Below, in pieces: positions 23,197 through 35,007 of a stretch of 64,000 bases of DNA. The stretch is from NCBI GenBank assembly GCA_036245805.1, contig BTRK01000005.1, positions 3,782,001-3,846,000 of the forward strand, given 5' to 3'. A program made the position numbers and the translations under genes. Source of the DNA: Pristionchus mayeri (Eukaryota; Nematoda; Chromadorea; Rhabditida; Neodiplogasteridae). Below the pieces are notes generated by a model that worked only from the letters and a program-made list of their open reading frames with translations, ran no database searches and was not told the DNA's origin. The stretch's first letter is position 1. The number at the start of each line of letters is the position of its first letter.

Positions 23197-24447
23197 TTAG
23201 GTTGAACAGAAAGTCTTTATAAACTTTTTATTTCCCTTCTTCTGACAATAAAGCGCAAGAGCGAAATCAAACGTATGCACCATTGTTATCTATGACAAAT
23301 CTCCAACGTTCAGGCAACTTATGGATTCCCTCCTTATAGAACCCATCTCGGCGCGAATCAAAATATTGCTTGAGTGCGGCCTCGATCGCCCCACGGGAAA
23401 TGGAGGATCTCTGATCGAGATGACGGGTCAGATCCGAGAACAACCAATAATCCGAAGGGGCCAAGTCAGGAGAATACGGTGTATGAGGGAGAACCATCCA
23501 GCCATATTTGGACAGCTCCTGCTTGACCTGCCGTGCAACATGGGGTCGGGCGTTATCGTGTTGATAGTACACTTTCTTGCCGTTCAGGGCAGATTGTGCG
23601 AATTTCTTCTTGAGATTCTGTAGTTGTTTAGTGTAGACATATTCAGTAATTATCCGCTTCTCGGGTAGGAGCTCCCAGTAAATCGGGCCATCCACCCCCC
23701 ACCAGGCAGAGAGCAAGATTTTCATAGGGTGAAGGTCAGGCTTTGCGACGTCCTGTGGGGTCTCATTGGCATCCACCCACTGTGCCCTCCTATGGTGAAT
23801 CTCATAGCAGACCCACTTCTCGAGCCCTGTTATGAGACGGTCCAACCATCGATCTCCAGCGTGAAGAGTGAGTAGAGAAAGGGAATCGTTGAAACGGTGG
23901 TCAAACTGGTCTTGGGTCAATTTGTGGGGGTATGAAACGGCCTAGCTTCTTCTTCTTGCCAATGGAGACCAATCATTTTACGATGGTGCTTTGCGATACC
24001 CCAAGTGTGGCTGCCATGTCGCGGGTATTTGGGAAGGATCCAATTCCACTACGATCCGTAGCGCATCCAAATCCAGCTCGGGTGGCCTCCCAGACCGGTC
24101 ATGATCATCCATGGAAAAGCCCCCCTTCTCGAAGAGTTGGTACCAATTGCGCATGGTCTGGTAGTGAGTGGCATATGAATCGTACACTTCAGCCAACTGG
24201 CGTTCCTATTCCTTCATTGTAGTGTGAGAGAGGAATACGAATAACAGAACGTTGCGGATGTGCAAGGCCGTGGGAACAAACATCGTGGTCTTACTAGTGG
24301 CAGAATGAAAGGCGTGGAATGGGGAGTTGTTGACCACATAGTCCCTTTGTCATGTGTTATTCACTAGAGGCGAGGGAACACCAAAGGTCTCGTGCACTGA
24401 GCAGTGATCGAGCAAAACAGTTTATAAAGACTTTCTGTTCAACCTAA
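23197..24447 (-). mobile_element. mariner transposon with inactivated transposase
   Basis: 1,251 bp, terminal inverted repeats TTAGGTTGAACAGAAAGTCT/complement, TA on both sides. The transposase lies on the minus strand, about 24230-23270: a helix-turn-helix part (YDSYATHYQTMRNWYQLFEKG) with two frame changes and a stop near 23930-24030, then a long open catalytic part. The second and third catalytic aspartates are present (HDNARPHVA and SPDLAPSDYWLF, D34D spacing). The first is replaced by leucine (TGLEKWV where mariners have T-G-D-E-K-W). It is dead by at least two independent lesions. Confidence 0.9.
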
Positions 24448-24649
24448 TATTATCCATAAGTAGTACTTTTCGAATATAATTTAGCATAATATTTGCCTTA
24501 TGAAAGCTATCCATGGAATGCTGGGCCAACACGTAATCAGTTCAACCCTTCGATGATGCACCTTTGACTTCATCCTGTGGCCTCAATACCAATTGGATAG
24601 GCTTGAACCAATGTGCGATGGAAAGAGTACCCAAGCACTCAACAACTAT

Positions 24650-26060
24650 ATCACAGGTATCACGAGTCAGTGGAGGTAAAAAATATTCCCCGGGAACAAT
24701 TTAAACATTTTATTTTCGATTGGGTTCATATTATGGTGGTAGCAAATACTAGAACCAACTTTTCGAAAAATCCAGGTCACATGTCCCAGAGCCGGCTTTT
24801 AGGAATTTTCCGGTTTTGCATCCGGCTCTACTGTATTTCAGCTCCCAGATGAGCTAAAAAGATGGCACGGGGCTCAAAATGAGCGGAAAAATATTATAAG
24901 AAAGTTTTATGTTTTGACCTAAGCGATTGGACAATATTCGTAAAAGATATGATTCGAAAACCAATTTTTAGACTATAATAATGGGTCAATAATGAAATAA
25001 ATGCTATTTTGGCTACATTTTTGTGAAAATAATACAGTTCCAATTTTTAAAAATCTGTTTTGGACTATTCCAATCATAATACACTGATATAAAGAACAAA
25101 TAACACGTTATTCAAAATATCAAAAAAGTGTGGGTTTCAAATTTTCAAATTTTCTATATATTTTACTGATATGAAAGTTTTGGTGTATTTTGCAAGAAAC
25201 TCATTAATTAAGATTTTTGACACTTGTTATTATTCAATTTCCTCAAAAATGTAGCCTAAATAACATTTATTGCATTATTGACCCAACTGATTTTACGTTT
25301 TTGAAGAAATATGGCAAGAGCTCCGAAGATCTGTGACCCTTTATTTTCAGTATTTCTTATTATTGATAGTCAGTACTTTATATTTTACTGAGATTTCATC
25401 GTACTCGATTTACAAGTTTTAAAATTTCAGCATCCAAATTTTGCCAAAATCGAGTGTGAAAAACCGAATTTTCGGAATCAGTGAAACTTTGAGTTTCGCA
25501 GCGTCATCTAACTTTATTGTCTTTGAAACAACTTATTCTACATTAGTTATTCCGATTTCATCTTTGGCTGTACAGAAATTAACAATTTTCACATCGACAT
25601 TCACACGGTCCGAGATTCGGACCCATATTTCAAAAAAGGACCCTCTTCGATTTTAGATTTTTTTTTTATTTTATGCCTATGCACTTCAGCTTGTATATTC
25701 TGCAATAAAATTTTAGGGGAAGGTATCTCACAAAATTGATATAGATTTTATTATAGTCTAAAAATTGGTTTTCGAATCATATCTTTTACGAATATTGTCC
25801 AATCGCTTAGGTCAACACATAAAACTTTCTTATAATATTGTTCCGCTCATTTTGTAGCCCCGTGCCATCTTTTTAGCTCATCTGGGAACTGAAATACAGT
25901 AGAGCCGGAAGCAAAACCGGCAAATTCCTAAAAGCCGGCTCTGGGACATGTGACCTGGATTTTTCGAAAAGTTGGTTATAGTGTATGTTACCACCATAAT
26001 ATGCCCTCAATCAAAAATATAATTTTGAAATTGTTCCCGAGCACATCCACTGGCTCGTGA
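24650..26060. repeat. Palindromic element nested inside the outer mariner
   Basis: Outer arms (about 24650-24980 and 25750-26060) share GTCACATGTCCCAGAGCCGG, GATGGCACGGGGCT and AAGCGATTGGACAATATTCG in inverted order. A second, inner pair of arms lies at about 24981-25290 (GGGTCAATAATG). No coding sequence. Confidence 0.8.
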
Positions 26061-26361
26061 TACCTGTGATATATAACAATATGATTATTAGACGGCAACA
26101 AGAGGCGTGGTAACTCAGAATCGAAAATTTGAAAATCGAGCATTACTTTCTTACCAACCTGATACACAGAAATACATATCGCACCTTATCACCATGTATC
26201 TCGATGATCCAGCGCTCGTTCTTCAAACATTGCTCAGCCAGATCAGCGTACAGCGCATTTGTCCCATCGCTTCCCTTCCATGCTCGTACAAACTTACCAT
26301 TGAACGCGTTGAGGCATTGATTTCCTTCAATTCTCCCCACTGAAAAGCGCATACACACAGT

Positions 26362-29300
26362 TCAGTGATCATGCATATTACTAATCCAGGTTATAATTGC
26401 CAATATATTACGATTTTCACAAAAAAAATCCGCAAAGCTTATCGAAATCTCGGATTCCGAATCAGACGTTAGAGAAGAGTCCATATAATCGTCAAAAGCA
26501 ATTACTTTCCGAACTTGCTCGCATCCACTCAGCTCATTCACACACCTGATGAGTTATTTGTATTAGTCTTTTTTTGATATATGATATTTAAAACATAATA
26601 TAGAGAAAGAAATGTCGCACTTGAGGAATTGATGCTCGCGAATTGCCTTGCATTTCGGGCGTTCTTTGTAGTTAACTTGAGTGTGGAGTTCAATCAATTC
26701 ATTCTGGTTACAATATCAAATGATTTTTTAAAGATTCGAATAAGTACCAAATCAGGACGATCAGTCATGAGTTTTCTTGCCTGTGCGAAAGCCGTCGAAG
26801 ACCTGTAACCTTTTTTTTAAATATTTTTATTATCTTTTCATTTTTGAGACCTTTTTGCATAGACTACAATACAGGTAATAGCTTATATCTTGCACAAGTT
26901 TGAGGAATGAAACAACGTTAGAATAAAACATGTTGATGTTCTAGAGCAATTACCATTTGTTTATCCTTGTCCTCAATGTAAATGAACATTTCAATCAAAA
27001 TACATCCGAGTGAAAATATATCCACTGCGGAAGCATACCTTCTCCTTATTGCCTGAAAACTTGGAGGAATTATTTCCAAAGTACGCTTACGAATATTGTT
27101 TAAAATCGCATATCACTCAGAGTAACATCTATTGTTCAATCGGTCACATCTATTGCTCAAAAACTTGTGAAATGAGGATATTGAGAGGGCTGATCATGAT
27201 GATTTGCGCCAACTCGACCGGTTGAGGTATGCTGCATGAAGGTTGCAATCACTTTCCTATCCATAACACGATAACAGATTGATGCACATTCATGAAATTT
27301 GTCAGCCAACCAGAAGAGTTTCGAAATTTCTAAAACAATCATCCCTGTATGCAACTCCACTATATGCAAAAAATTGATTATCCAGTGGAATTAGGATCAC
27401 TCTTCCTATTCGGCTACATTGTTTTACGAATATTATTAACTGCGTTCAAGTTATAAATAATATTTAAACCCACAAATAATGTGATTGCCTGTTCCGGTGC
27501 CCAATAAGATGGAGTGCCGATTGCTGTTCTCGTCATGGACACTTCTTCCCCTCCCTTCTCTTGAATTTCCGTAGAAATTCCGAAGTCGCACACTTTAAGG
27601 TGATCAGGGCTTGCGAACACAATGTTCCTTGGCTAAAATAATATGTTAACCTAACAAGCGCAGACAAGGATATTATATAGAAATGTGCAATCACTTTGAG
27701 ATCTCTATGAATGATCTTTTTACTGTGAAGATATTCAATCGCAGATGTAAGTTGCATAAACAACTCTATCATTTGCACAATCGGGCGTTCCGTATTATTT
27801 GAAAGCCGTTCTTGTACAAAGCTACAGAGCTACCAAAGCTACAGAGCTGAAAAATACAAATGTTCTAAATTTGGCATTAAATACGCTTACTTCCATTTTG
27901 ATGTATAACAATTTGTGTACAGTCCCGCGGCTCTATAATCAAAATGTTCAGTATGAATGTAAGAGCACCTTCGTAGATTCATCACTAATAGAAAATCTTG
28001 AAAATATCATCGATATGAGTTGATGAATCTACCGAGCATTGGGTCATTTTTCAACTGTATTCACTAGAGTTCTATTATTGGAAAATTTGTGCTTTATTTT
28101 CGAATATGTGTCATGTGCAATATGTAGTACATATATTAGGTTGGCGCAAAAGTTTCTGACTATTAATTTTTTCATTGTTTCTGATGTTATATTTCGATTG
28201 TCTGTAATTTCCCTATAGTTTTAGGGAACTCACTAATAGTGGACTTCGTAATATAATTGTATTGGATCTAGTGTTTCCTGAGCAGGCGAAAATAATTTTA
28301 TAAGAAAAAATGCCAGAAATTGGCGTTTTTTAGTGTTTTTGATTGAGCTCTACTTTTCGAATATTTGTGACCTACTGAATTTGCCCAATATGGCAGTAGT
28401 AGAGCAAGAGTTGCTTGTTCAGTTAAGCGTGAAAAAGCCGATCCTCAGTGCGAGTGAGTACAATGACACAGTAGAAAATGCTGATTTTTACGTCCCAATT
28501 GGTTGAATCGCGGTTTTGAAATGCCCCGTTCGCGCTTTGATGAATGAATTAAATTGCAAATGTAACCGTATACTAAGGTAGGTAGGTAGAATATAATCAA
28601 CAACAATTGGGCTGTCTTACGCGATCTATGCGAATACAGTGCTAGCAAACACAAAGTAGGGAATTTCCAATTATATTTTTCTGGCACTTTGCTCCAAATT
28701 TTAAGCGGGCATTTCGTGTTTGTGAATTTTTACAGAGTGTGCAATATGCCCTTGAATTGAGCTTTTTAATAGGCCTTCACTTCTGCCGTTCTCACATTTC
28801 TCCTTGGATTTATGAGCAATTAAAGATACGGCCAGATAGACAGACAGATAGACAGATAGACAGAGATAGACAGATAGGCCAGATACGGACAACGAACACT
28901 TTGACTGTGAATATTGTCATCTTTACCGATCGAATTGGTCCGGTATAGTGTTATTTATTTAAAAAGCATTCGCATTCCCTCATAAACGGAGAAAAAACAT
29001 TAGGCGATTGGCAAAATTAAATCAACGGGGGAAGTCAAAATACCCAAAAAGGAAAATAGTCAGAAACTTTTGCACCAACCTAATATAAAGCGCACATGAA
29101 ACATATTCGAACATGATAAATAAATTTTCCAATAATAGAACCCTAGTTTTCACCAATACTGCGTCGATATCCTCCCTCATTTTATCTTTCTCATCTTCAT
29201 CCAGATCCATCTCATCCAGGACGAATGAACTTGCGGCGTACTGCTGTAAATTTGAAGAGATTAAATGACATTATGTTGAATAAATTGAAAATATATGATT

Positions 29301-32300
29301 GTAGAATATGTCACTCCCATGTGATTTAATTGCGAATACACTCTGAATATGTCTTGTTAGGTAGGGAAATATGTTTTTTTGCAATTCGTTGATGGATGTT
29401 CATAATCGCATATGTTCAGCTTGTTAAGAGACCCTCCACGAGAGAACGTAACAGTCCATGGATGGCCAAAAATTCGATATTTCCCATACTTTTTTCCTGA
29501 AGTGTGGGTCCCGAGTGCTGATCGCCGGCAGCAATGACTAAGGTCTTGGGTCGATTTTGAAAAAGTTTCTGGCACCCCTCACTTTTGGGGTCGAAAAATC
29601 GACTTTGTCAAAATCATCTGAAATCATCTAGATTTTATGGTGTATTTTCACGAGTAGAATCCGAATTTCCATATTAGAACGCGAGAAAATTAGAATGAAA
29701 AAACTTATTGCCGAAAACCCGAAAATTTCGATCCGAAATGGCACATAAACTGCCATAACTCGATTTTAAAAAAATATGAATTTGGGTGATTGGCATTTTT
29801 GGAATCTACTAGTGGTACCACCCCTACTGCATTTTTTAGAGAATTATAAAAATGGGTATATGTCGACTTTTTCGAACCTGAACTTGGACATTTCGTGCAA
29901 AATTCTGAGATTTGAGATTTTCAAATTATCACATACGGTACCTACGTGTCCCTAACTACCTATATACTGTATATATTGGTTAACTCAACTTCTCCTTTGC
30001 AGTCGAATCTAAGATCACATGAGTGATTCGCTATCACAAAATGTCACAATTTTTACCAAAATTCTAGCATTTTCGAGTTTTTCCCGATTCTGTGGTTTAT
30101 GTGAGTTTTTATTATCGAATTCGGATTCAGAGCGCTGAAATACGCTATAAATACTTGTTAAATCGGAATTTTCGGAGAAATTTTTTTTCGACATTTTTCG
30201 AAAATCCGAATATTAACTTTTGTTGCAAAACATCACAAAAGCTGATATTTCTAGTGTATTTCAGCGCGCTGAATCCGAATTCGCTAATAAAAACACACTA
30301 AATCATGACATAATCGGGAAAAACTCGAAAATGCTAGAATTTTGGTAAAAATTGTGACATTTTGTGGTAGTGAATCACCCATGAGATCTTAGATTCGACT
30401 GCAAAAGCTTTAGTGGTAAGAATTACTTACAATAGTAATGTTACACTGCACTTGAATAGATTTGAGGTGGATATAAAAGCGAGAGAAAATCCAATTCTCG
30501 TCAAATTGTAAACAAAAAGTCGATATTCGACATTTCAAAATTTCGAGGTCCCCCAAGTCTCAAAATGCTTATAATTGGTTGGAGAAGTAGAGTTAACCAA
30601 TATATACAGTGTATAGGTAGTTAGGGTAGGTACCGTATGTGATAATTTTAAAATCTCAAATCTCAGAATTTTGCAAGAAATGTCCAAGTTCAGGTTCGAA
30701 AAAGTCGACATATACCCATTTTTAAAATTCTCTAAAAAATGCAGTAGGGGTGGTACCACTAGTAGATTCCAAAAATGCCAATCACCCAAATTCATATTTT
30801 TTTAAATCGAGTTATGGCAGTTTATGGGTCATTTCGGATCGAAATTTTCGGTTTTTCGGCAAAAAGTTCTTTCATTCTAATTTTCTTGTATTCTAATATG
30901 TAAATTCCGATTCTACTCGTGAAAATACACCAGAAAATCTATATTACAGATGATTTTGACAAAGTCGATTTTTCGACCCCAAAAGTGAGGGGTGCCAGAA
31001 ACTTTTTCAAAATCGACCCAAGACCTTAGTCATTGCTGCCGGCGATCAGCACTCGGGACCCCCACTTCAGGAAAAAAGTATGGGAAATATCGAATTTTTG
31101 GCCATCCGTGGACCCCCATCAGCTGTTACGTTCACTGGTGGAGAGTCTCTTAAGTCAAATACAACTAAAAAATAGAGTTGCGAATCATCTACTTTAAATA
31201 GAGTTGAGAAACATCTACTCACACTCCTGCGTTTCTGTAAATTGAGCCTATGAGGATCGTATATTTTGGCCCGATCATATTACTTTTCGGAAAAATAAAC
31301 ATATAAGTGTGACAATCTGAGAGAACTGATCAAACGCCGTACAGCGAAAAATAAAGTGCTGATTTTAAGAAGTCCCTAGGAGTAACTTTTCACGTAGAGT
31401 ACAAAAGCGACCTTAGAAAGAACTATCTCGAACGGCTCATTTCGTGTTTCGCGCTGAATGGAGGTGGTCGTTTTTTCACCGGCTGATCCAAACCCCATAC
31501 ATGTATATAAATTCTGAAAGAATCGACGAGATAAGCATTTTTCCTGTTGGAAGTGAAAGGCTATCTCATCAGTGAAAATAATTTCAAAATTTTGAAAAAG
31601 TTTTTTCACGGAGTGTACAAATTAAATTATCCTATTCGAATCCTCTTTAACAGTTACCCATAAGTGCAAAATGTCATGTTCAAAAGTATGTCGAAAAGTG
31701 GTTTCCTGAATTAAGGACGAAGCCGAAGTGGTTATCGAGTTATTTCTGAATTACTATACATGTATGGGGTTTGGATCAGCCGTTCAAAAGTTAGAAAAAC
31801 CGATCACCTCCCTTCAGCGCGAAACACGAAATGAGCCGTTCGAGATACTTCTTTCTAAGGTCGCTTTTCGGACTCTGCGTGAAAAGTCACTCCTAGGGAC
31901 ATCTTAAAATCAGCACTTTACTTTTCGATGTACGACATAGATGATGAATTGACCAATTCTCTCAGATCACTCATAAATACCTGATATCCGCTAGAAGTTT
32001 TCTCAAACCACCAGCCCTTGCATTGAACAATGTTCTCATGCTTGAGCATTTCCATGCGACTCACTTCTTTCCTCGCGTTTTCTCTGAAAAAATAGTGCAA
32101 TCACGTATTTTCTGGTTCATGAAAAGGAAAACACAAAAAACATAAATACATAAAACACAAAATAATTATAATATATTTTTGTGAAGCACTTACTCGTCAT
32201 TGCGACTAACACGAATCAGCTTCAATGCATATATTTCTTCTGTATCCTCATGAGTAGCTGCTAAAACGACACCGTAGCTGCCTTTTCCCAATAACTTCCC

Positions 32301-32429
32301 AAGTCGATATTTCCTGATGGATCTGCAAAAAAATTATATCGATATATCAGTGCGTTCGCCTAAGAATCGCATCCCAGAGGGAACAGGCCAAAAACCTTAC
32401 CTGGGATTTTCACAGAATCTGATAGCCAT
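26362..32429 (-). CDS. Protein kinase of the eIF2-alpha-kinase-like type, intact, with transposon-filled introns
   Basis: Eleven exons, 356 codons, all phases consistent: 32429-32401, 32322-32194, 32083-31981, 29243-29154, 27932-27891, 27829-27695, 27632-27489, 27052-26954, 26780-26748, 26703-26621 and 26545-26362. Motifs: glycine loop GKGSYGVV (22-29), Lys44 in YALKLI, helix-C region ARKEVSRMEML, HENIVQCKGWWFE, LLYIKMELC, catalytic loop HRDLKPRN (172-179), DFG (192-194), APEQ (221-224), DIFSLGCILIEMF, and ERPKCKAIREHQFL. YIKMELC, the acidic insert encoded by exon 4 (DEMDLDEDEKDKM) and MQLTSAIEYLHSKKIIHRDLK resemble HRI/PERK/GCN2 kinases. The protein is little more than the kinase domain, so regulatory domains seen in those enzymes are absent. 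Intron 7 starts with GC instead of GT. Introns 3 and 4 hold palindromes, a MITE and a mariner. Exon 9's start is the least certain border. Confidence 0.85.
28077..29143. mobile_element. Family-2 MITE split by a nested mariner derivative
   Basis: The two MITE halves (28077-28133 and 29086-29143) are TA-flanked and end in GAGTTCTATTATTGG and CCAATAATAGAACCC. Between them sits a 948-bp element (28136-29083) with mariner-type termini TTAGGTTGGCGCAAAAGTTT/complement and a TA duplication. The insert has no transposase and contains a GACAGATA microsatellite (28831-28880). The right half ends 10 bp from kinase exon 4. Confidence 0.85.
29428..31149. mobile_element. TTAA-flanked palindromic element, second copy of family
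   Basis: Termini GAGACCCTCCACGAGAGAAC and its inverted counterpart (near 31127-31149), with TTAA at 29424-29427 and 31150-31153. Long self-complementary arms share GACCCCAAAAGTGAGGGGTG and GGTGGTACCACTAGTAGATT. It lies within kinase intron 3. Confidence 0.75.
31330..31945. repeat. 0.6-kb foldback element in kinase intron 3
   Basis: The inverted arms share GATTTTAAGA, TCGAACGGCTCATTTCGTGT and CCAAACCCCATACATGTA. It is related to the foldback at 18897-20090 through CGACGAGATAAGCATTTTTC. Its right end comes close to kinase exon 3 (31981). Confidence 0.75.
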
Positions 32430-34670
32430 AGGGTTCCTCTATCGATTTCTGTAGTTGAATTGACTTGACAACATTAATTAGTTTAATTAATGAATTTACA
32501 AACTTAGTCAATTTCGAACATTTTTGAGCGTTACTTACTGGAACCGATTTAGAATGTGCTCAAAACTTGATTTGAGATTAAAGTTCACATGTGGAATCGA
32601 TCTATGTTGACGGTTTATGCAAATTCAAAACTTTAAATTTAGCATGAACTTTAAAAAATTATTTCTCGAATACAAAAAAATTACCACTCTCCTATTTTTG
32701 GATATGTTATTGTCCTTGATGAATACTATTAGGTTGGTTCATAAGTCTTTTCCCTTTTGGGGTGTACAATTCGATTTCATCTAAAATTTTTCCAGTGAAA
32801 GAGAATTGTCTGACCCCAAGGCATTATGTAATGGTACGCTCTAACTTCACTGTCATATATTAGAATTACATCATGGCTTTAGAGTATCCGAAAAATTGAC
32901 ATTTGTTTCATAATAAATTTTCGTTCAAATTTTCCATTTTGTGTTATCAGCTAGCATTCAGCGGATAAATATTGCGGTATCATTTATTTTACATGAATGG
33001 AAAGCGCATTAGTTGCTCTTTCTAACCGTGAGCAGGAACATGTGTTTACTTTGCGGAATTCCGAAAAGCAGACTTGGACATTCGAACATGAACGATGCAA
33101 TGCTGCTCCAACGATCGGAACTCTTGATCCAAGGATTAAAGATCTTGGCTTCTATATAGGGACGCTACACTCAATCACTATTGGGGCACACTAAAAATAT
33201 TTAAGCGCAGGTCTCATTCGTCTTTCAAGGCAACTCTATTTTTGAAAAAAAATCTTCAAACGGCAAAAATATTCAAAAATGCATTCCTGGAGTGTTCGAA
33301 AAGTTCCAATCTCCCGACGAAAGAGGCGTTCCCGAATTTTTCCCTTTTCACATATGATATGTGAAAGGTGGCTTGTGTGCTTAAGCTAAAAATGTCGGAT
33401 CATCTATCGATGCTTAAAAAAAGATGCTTTGAAAATGGGCATTTCCATAAATAAATATCCATGAGGTAACTTTGAGTTGTGTAGATTTTGAAAGGACTTT
33501 TGATACATGGACCAAAACGAGAATATAAACTCAATATAAATGTAGCTTCATGCATGTATAAAATTGGGGTGCCTATACATGTGGTTTCGAACATATGGTG
33601 AATTTAAATAAGTGTCATCATGCTGATCAGAACTGCAATTTTAAAGTAGCACCAGTTTGACATCATCGTTCATGGGATGTCAGGGTTCAATAGTGTTTTG
33701 AAAACTACGAATACCACGCTATACGATGATGGCATGATAGTAGTCAAAAGTCTGATTTCCGTAGAGCACAAGTCGAAACAATAGTAACTCTAGTTTCGCA
33801 CGACGGAGCATTTCACTTTACCTTGTGATAGCAATACTGTCAATTGAGGCTTGACCCAATGTGCGCTAAAGAGAGTATCGATGCACTCATTGAATGCATC
33901 GAAACATATGAGAATCGGTTGAAAGTAAGGGTTCGTAAGTCCAAAAATATATAATTGCGGAGAAGGGAAAAGACTTATGAACCAACCTGATACCTTTGAA
34001 AAAATTCACGATTTTTATCTAGGGGACCTTCGCCCCCCCCCCCAAGCGATCAGAAATTTAATTAGGATTGAACATATTTATCACAATTTGTTGAGTTTCA
34101 CATCGAATTTAATTATCTCAGTCCTCGGAGATGTGCGAGCGCTCAAAAACGAATCATTCGTCGCGGCTCGGGCAGGGGGAATGGGTCGGAATGAGAGGAT
34201 TCCCTCTAAATGGAAATCTATGTTTTTAAGGTGTTAAACTACGAAGGTCCCCTAGATAAAAATCGCGAATTTTTTCTAAGTATTCGTCAAGGACAACAAC
34301 ATATCCAAAAATATTTGTATTCGAGAAATATTTTTTTGAAATTTCACGAAAAATTCAAATTTTCGAATTTGCATAAACCGTCAACATAGATCGATTCCAC
34401 ATGCGCACTTTATTCTAAATCAAAGTTTTGAGCAGATTCGAGGTCGTTTCCAGAAAGTTACGCTCAAAAACGTTCGAAATTTCCTAACTTAGCAAATTCA
34501 TTAATTATGCTAATTGTTTCATGCCAATTAAAATACGGAAATTGATAGAGGAACCCTATGGCTATCAGATACTGTGAAAATTCCAGACACTTATTTTGGC
34601 CTGTTCCTTTTTCCAATCAGAGTCTGCGATTCTTACGCGAACGCACTGATATCGACATCAGGACAAAAAG
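32332..34670. repeat. Inverted duplication IR3 of the kinase 5' end (older, diverged)
   Basis: Left arm 32332-32728 plus 33991-34035, right arm about 34230-34670. The arms pair once the mariner at 32729-33990 is ignored (GTCCTTGATGAATACTA continues at CCTTTGAAAAAATTCACG). The right arm repeats the first kinase exon on the plus strand (about 34557-34586, reading MAIRYCENS against MAIRFCENP). The arms differ at many positions, so this is much older than IR1 or IR2. Confidence 0.8.
32729..33990. mobile_element. mariner-like element inserted in the IR3 left arm, degenerate
   Basis: 1,262 bp, termini TTAGGTTGGTTCATAAGTCT and the complement ending AACCAACCTGA, TA on both sides. The interior has only remnants; the segment near 33853-33870 (GACCCAATGTGCGCTAAAGA) resembles the relic near 24610. 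No intact transposase. Confidence 0.8.
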
Positions 34671-35007
34671 TGGCCATTTGAGCAAAACAAACTATACGAA
34701 CTCACAGTAGGGGTCCGAAACCGCGCAAAACTTTATGACAAACCTAAAGCTATTATTTCAAAAAAAAAGTTGTTCAGAATATTTGTCCGCTCATTATGAG
34801 CCCAGTGCGAGCTCTCTTTTTCGAAACTTCAAAACACTCCCTAGCATAATTCGACATCTCACTTTTCTGATTTGACTCTCTCATCGTACGCTTTAGTTGT
34901 CACTGCTACTGCATGTGTTCTGTCGATCTAAATTCGGATTTTGAATCGAATTTTATATTCGAATTTTGAATTAGATTTTTGAATCTAAATAATTTAATTG
35001 AAATTAC

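Larger units (their letters stand above)
23072..26162. mobile_element. Outer mariner-like element disrupted by nested insertions
   Basis: Terminal inverted repeats TTAGGCTGGTAAGAAAGTAA at 23072 and the complement ending CTTACCAACCTGA at 26162, with TA on both sides. The interior keeps only a degenerate trace of a mariner transposase end near 24600-24680, alongside a complete younger mariner (23197-24447) and a large palindrome (24650-26060). Confidence 0.7.
20953..26339 (-). pseudogene. Fascin-like repeat gene broken up by transposons
   Basis: Four exon-like blocks on the minus strand. 26339-26185 encodes GKFVRAWKGSDG and ERWIIEIHGDK. 23007-22764 encodes VALKPCIDPEVYLRALS, GTWSFESCFGNWLSAHR and LRCEQFKIE. 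About 21390-21265 is a second VRAW-type repeat with an in-frame TGA and a one-base deletion before VIIEKRGDK. 21180-20953 encodes VALTPFGDHGMYLRALP, YSFKSCFGNFLSAHR and LSCEQFKM. The pattern is two tandem repeat pairs. A nested mariner lies between blocks 1 and 2, and a TTAA-flanked palindrome between blocks 2 and 3. No signal-peptide exon is visible; block 1 begins 23 bp beyond the kinase stop codon. Blocks 2 and 4 remain open, so partial function cannot be ruled out. Confidence 0.6.

Noticed and set aside
32997..33194. 65-codon open frame inside the mariner at 32729-33990
   Set aside because: No transposase signature; the element interior is degenerate.
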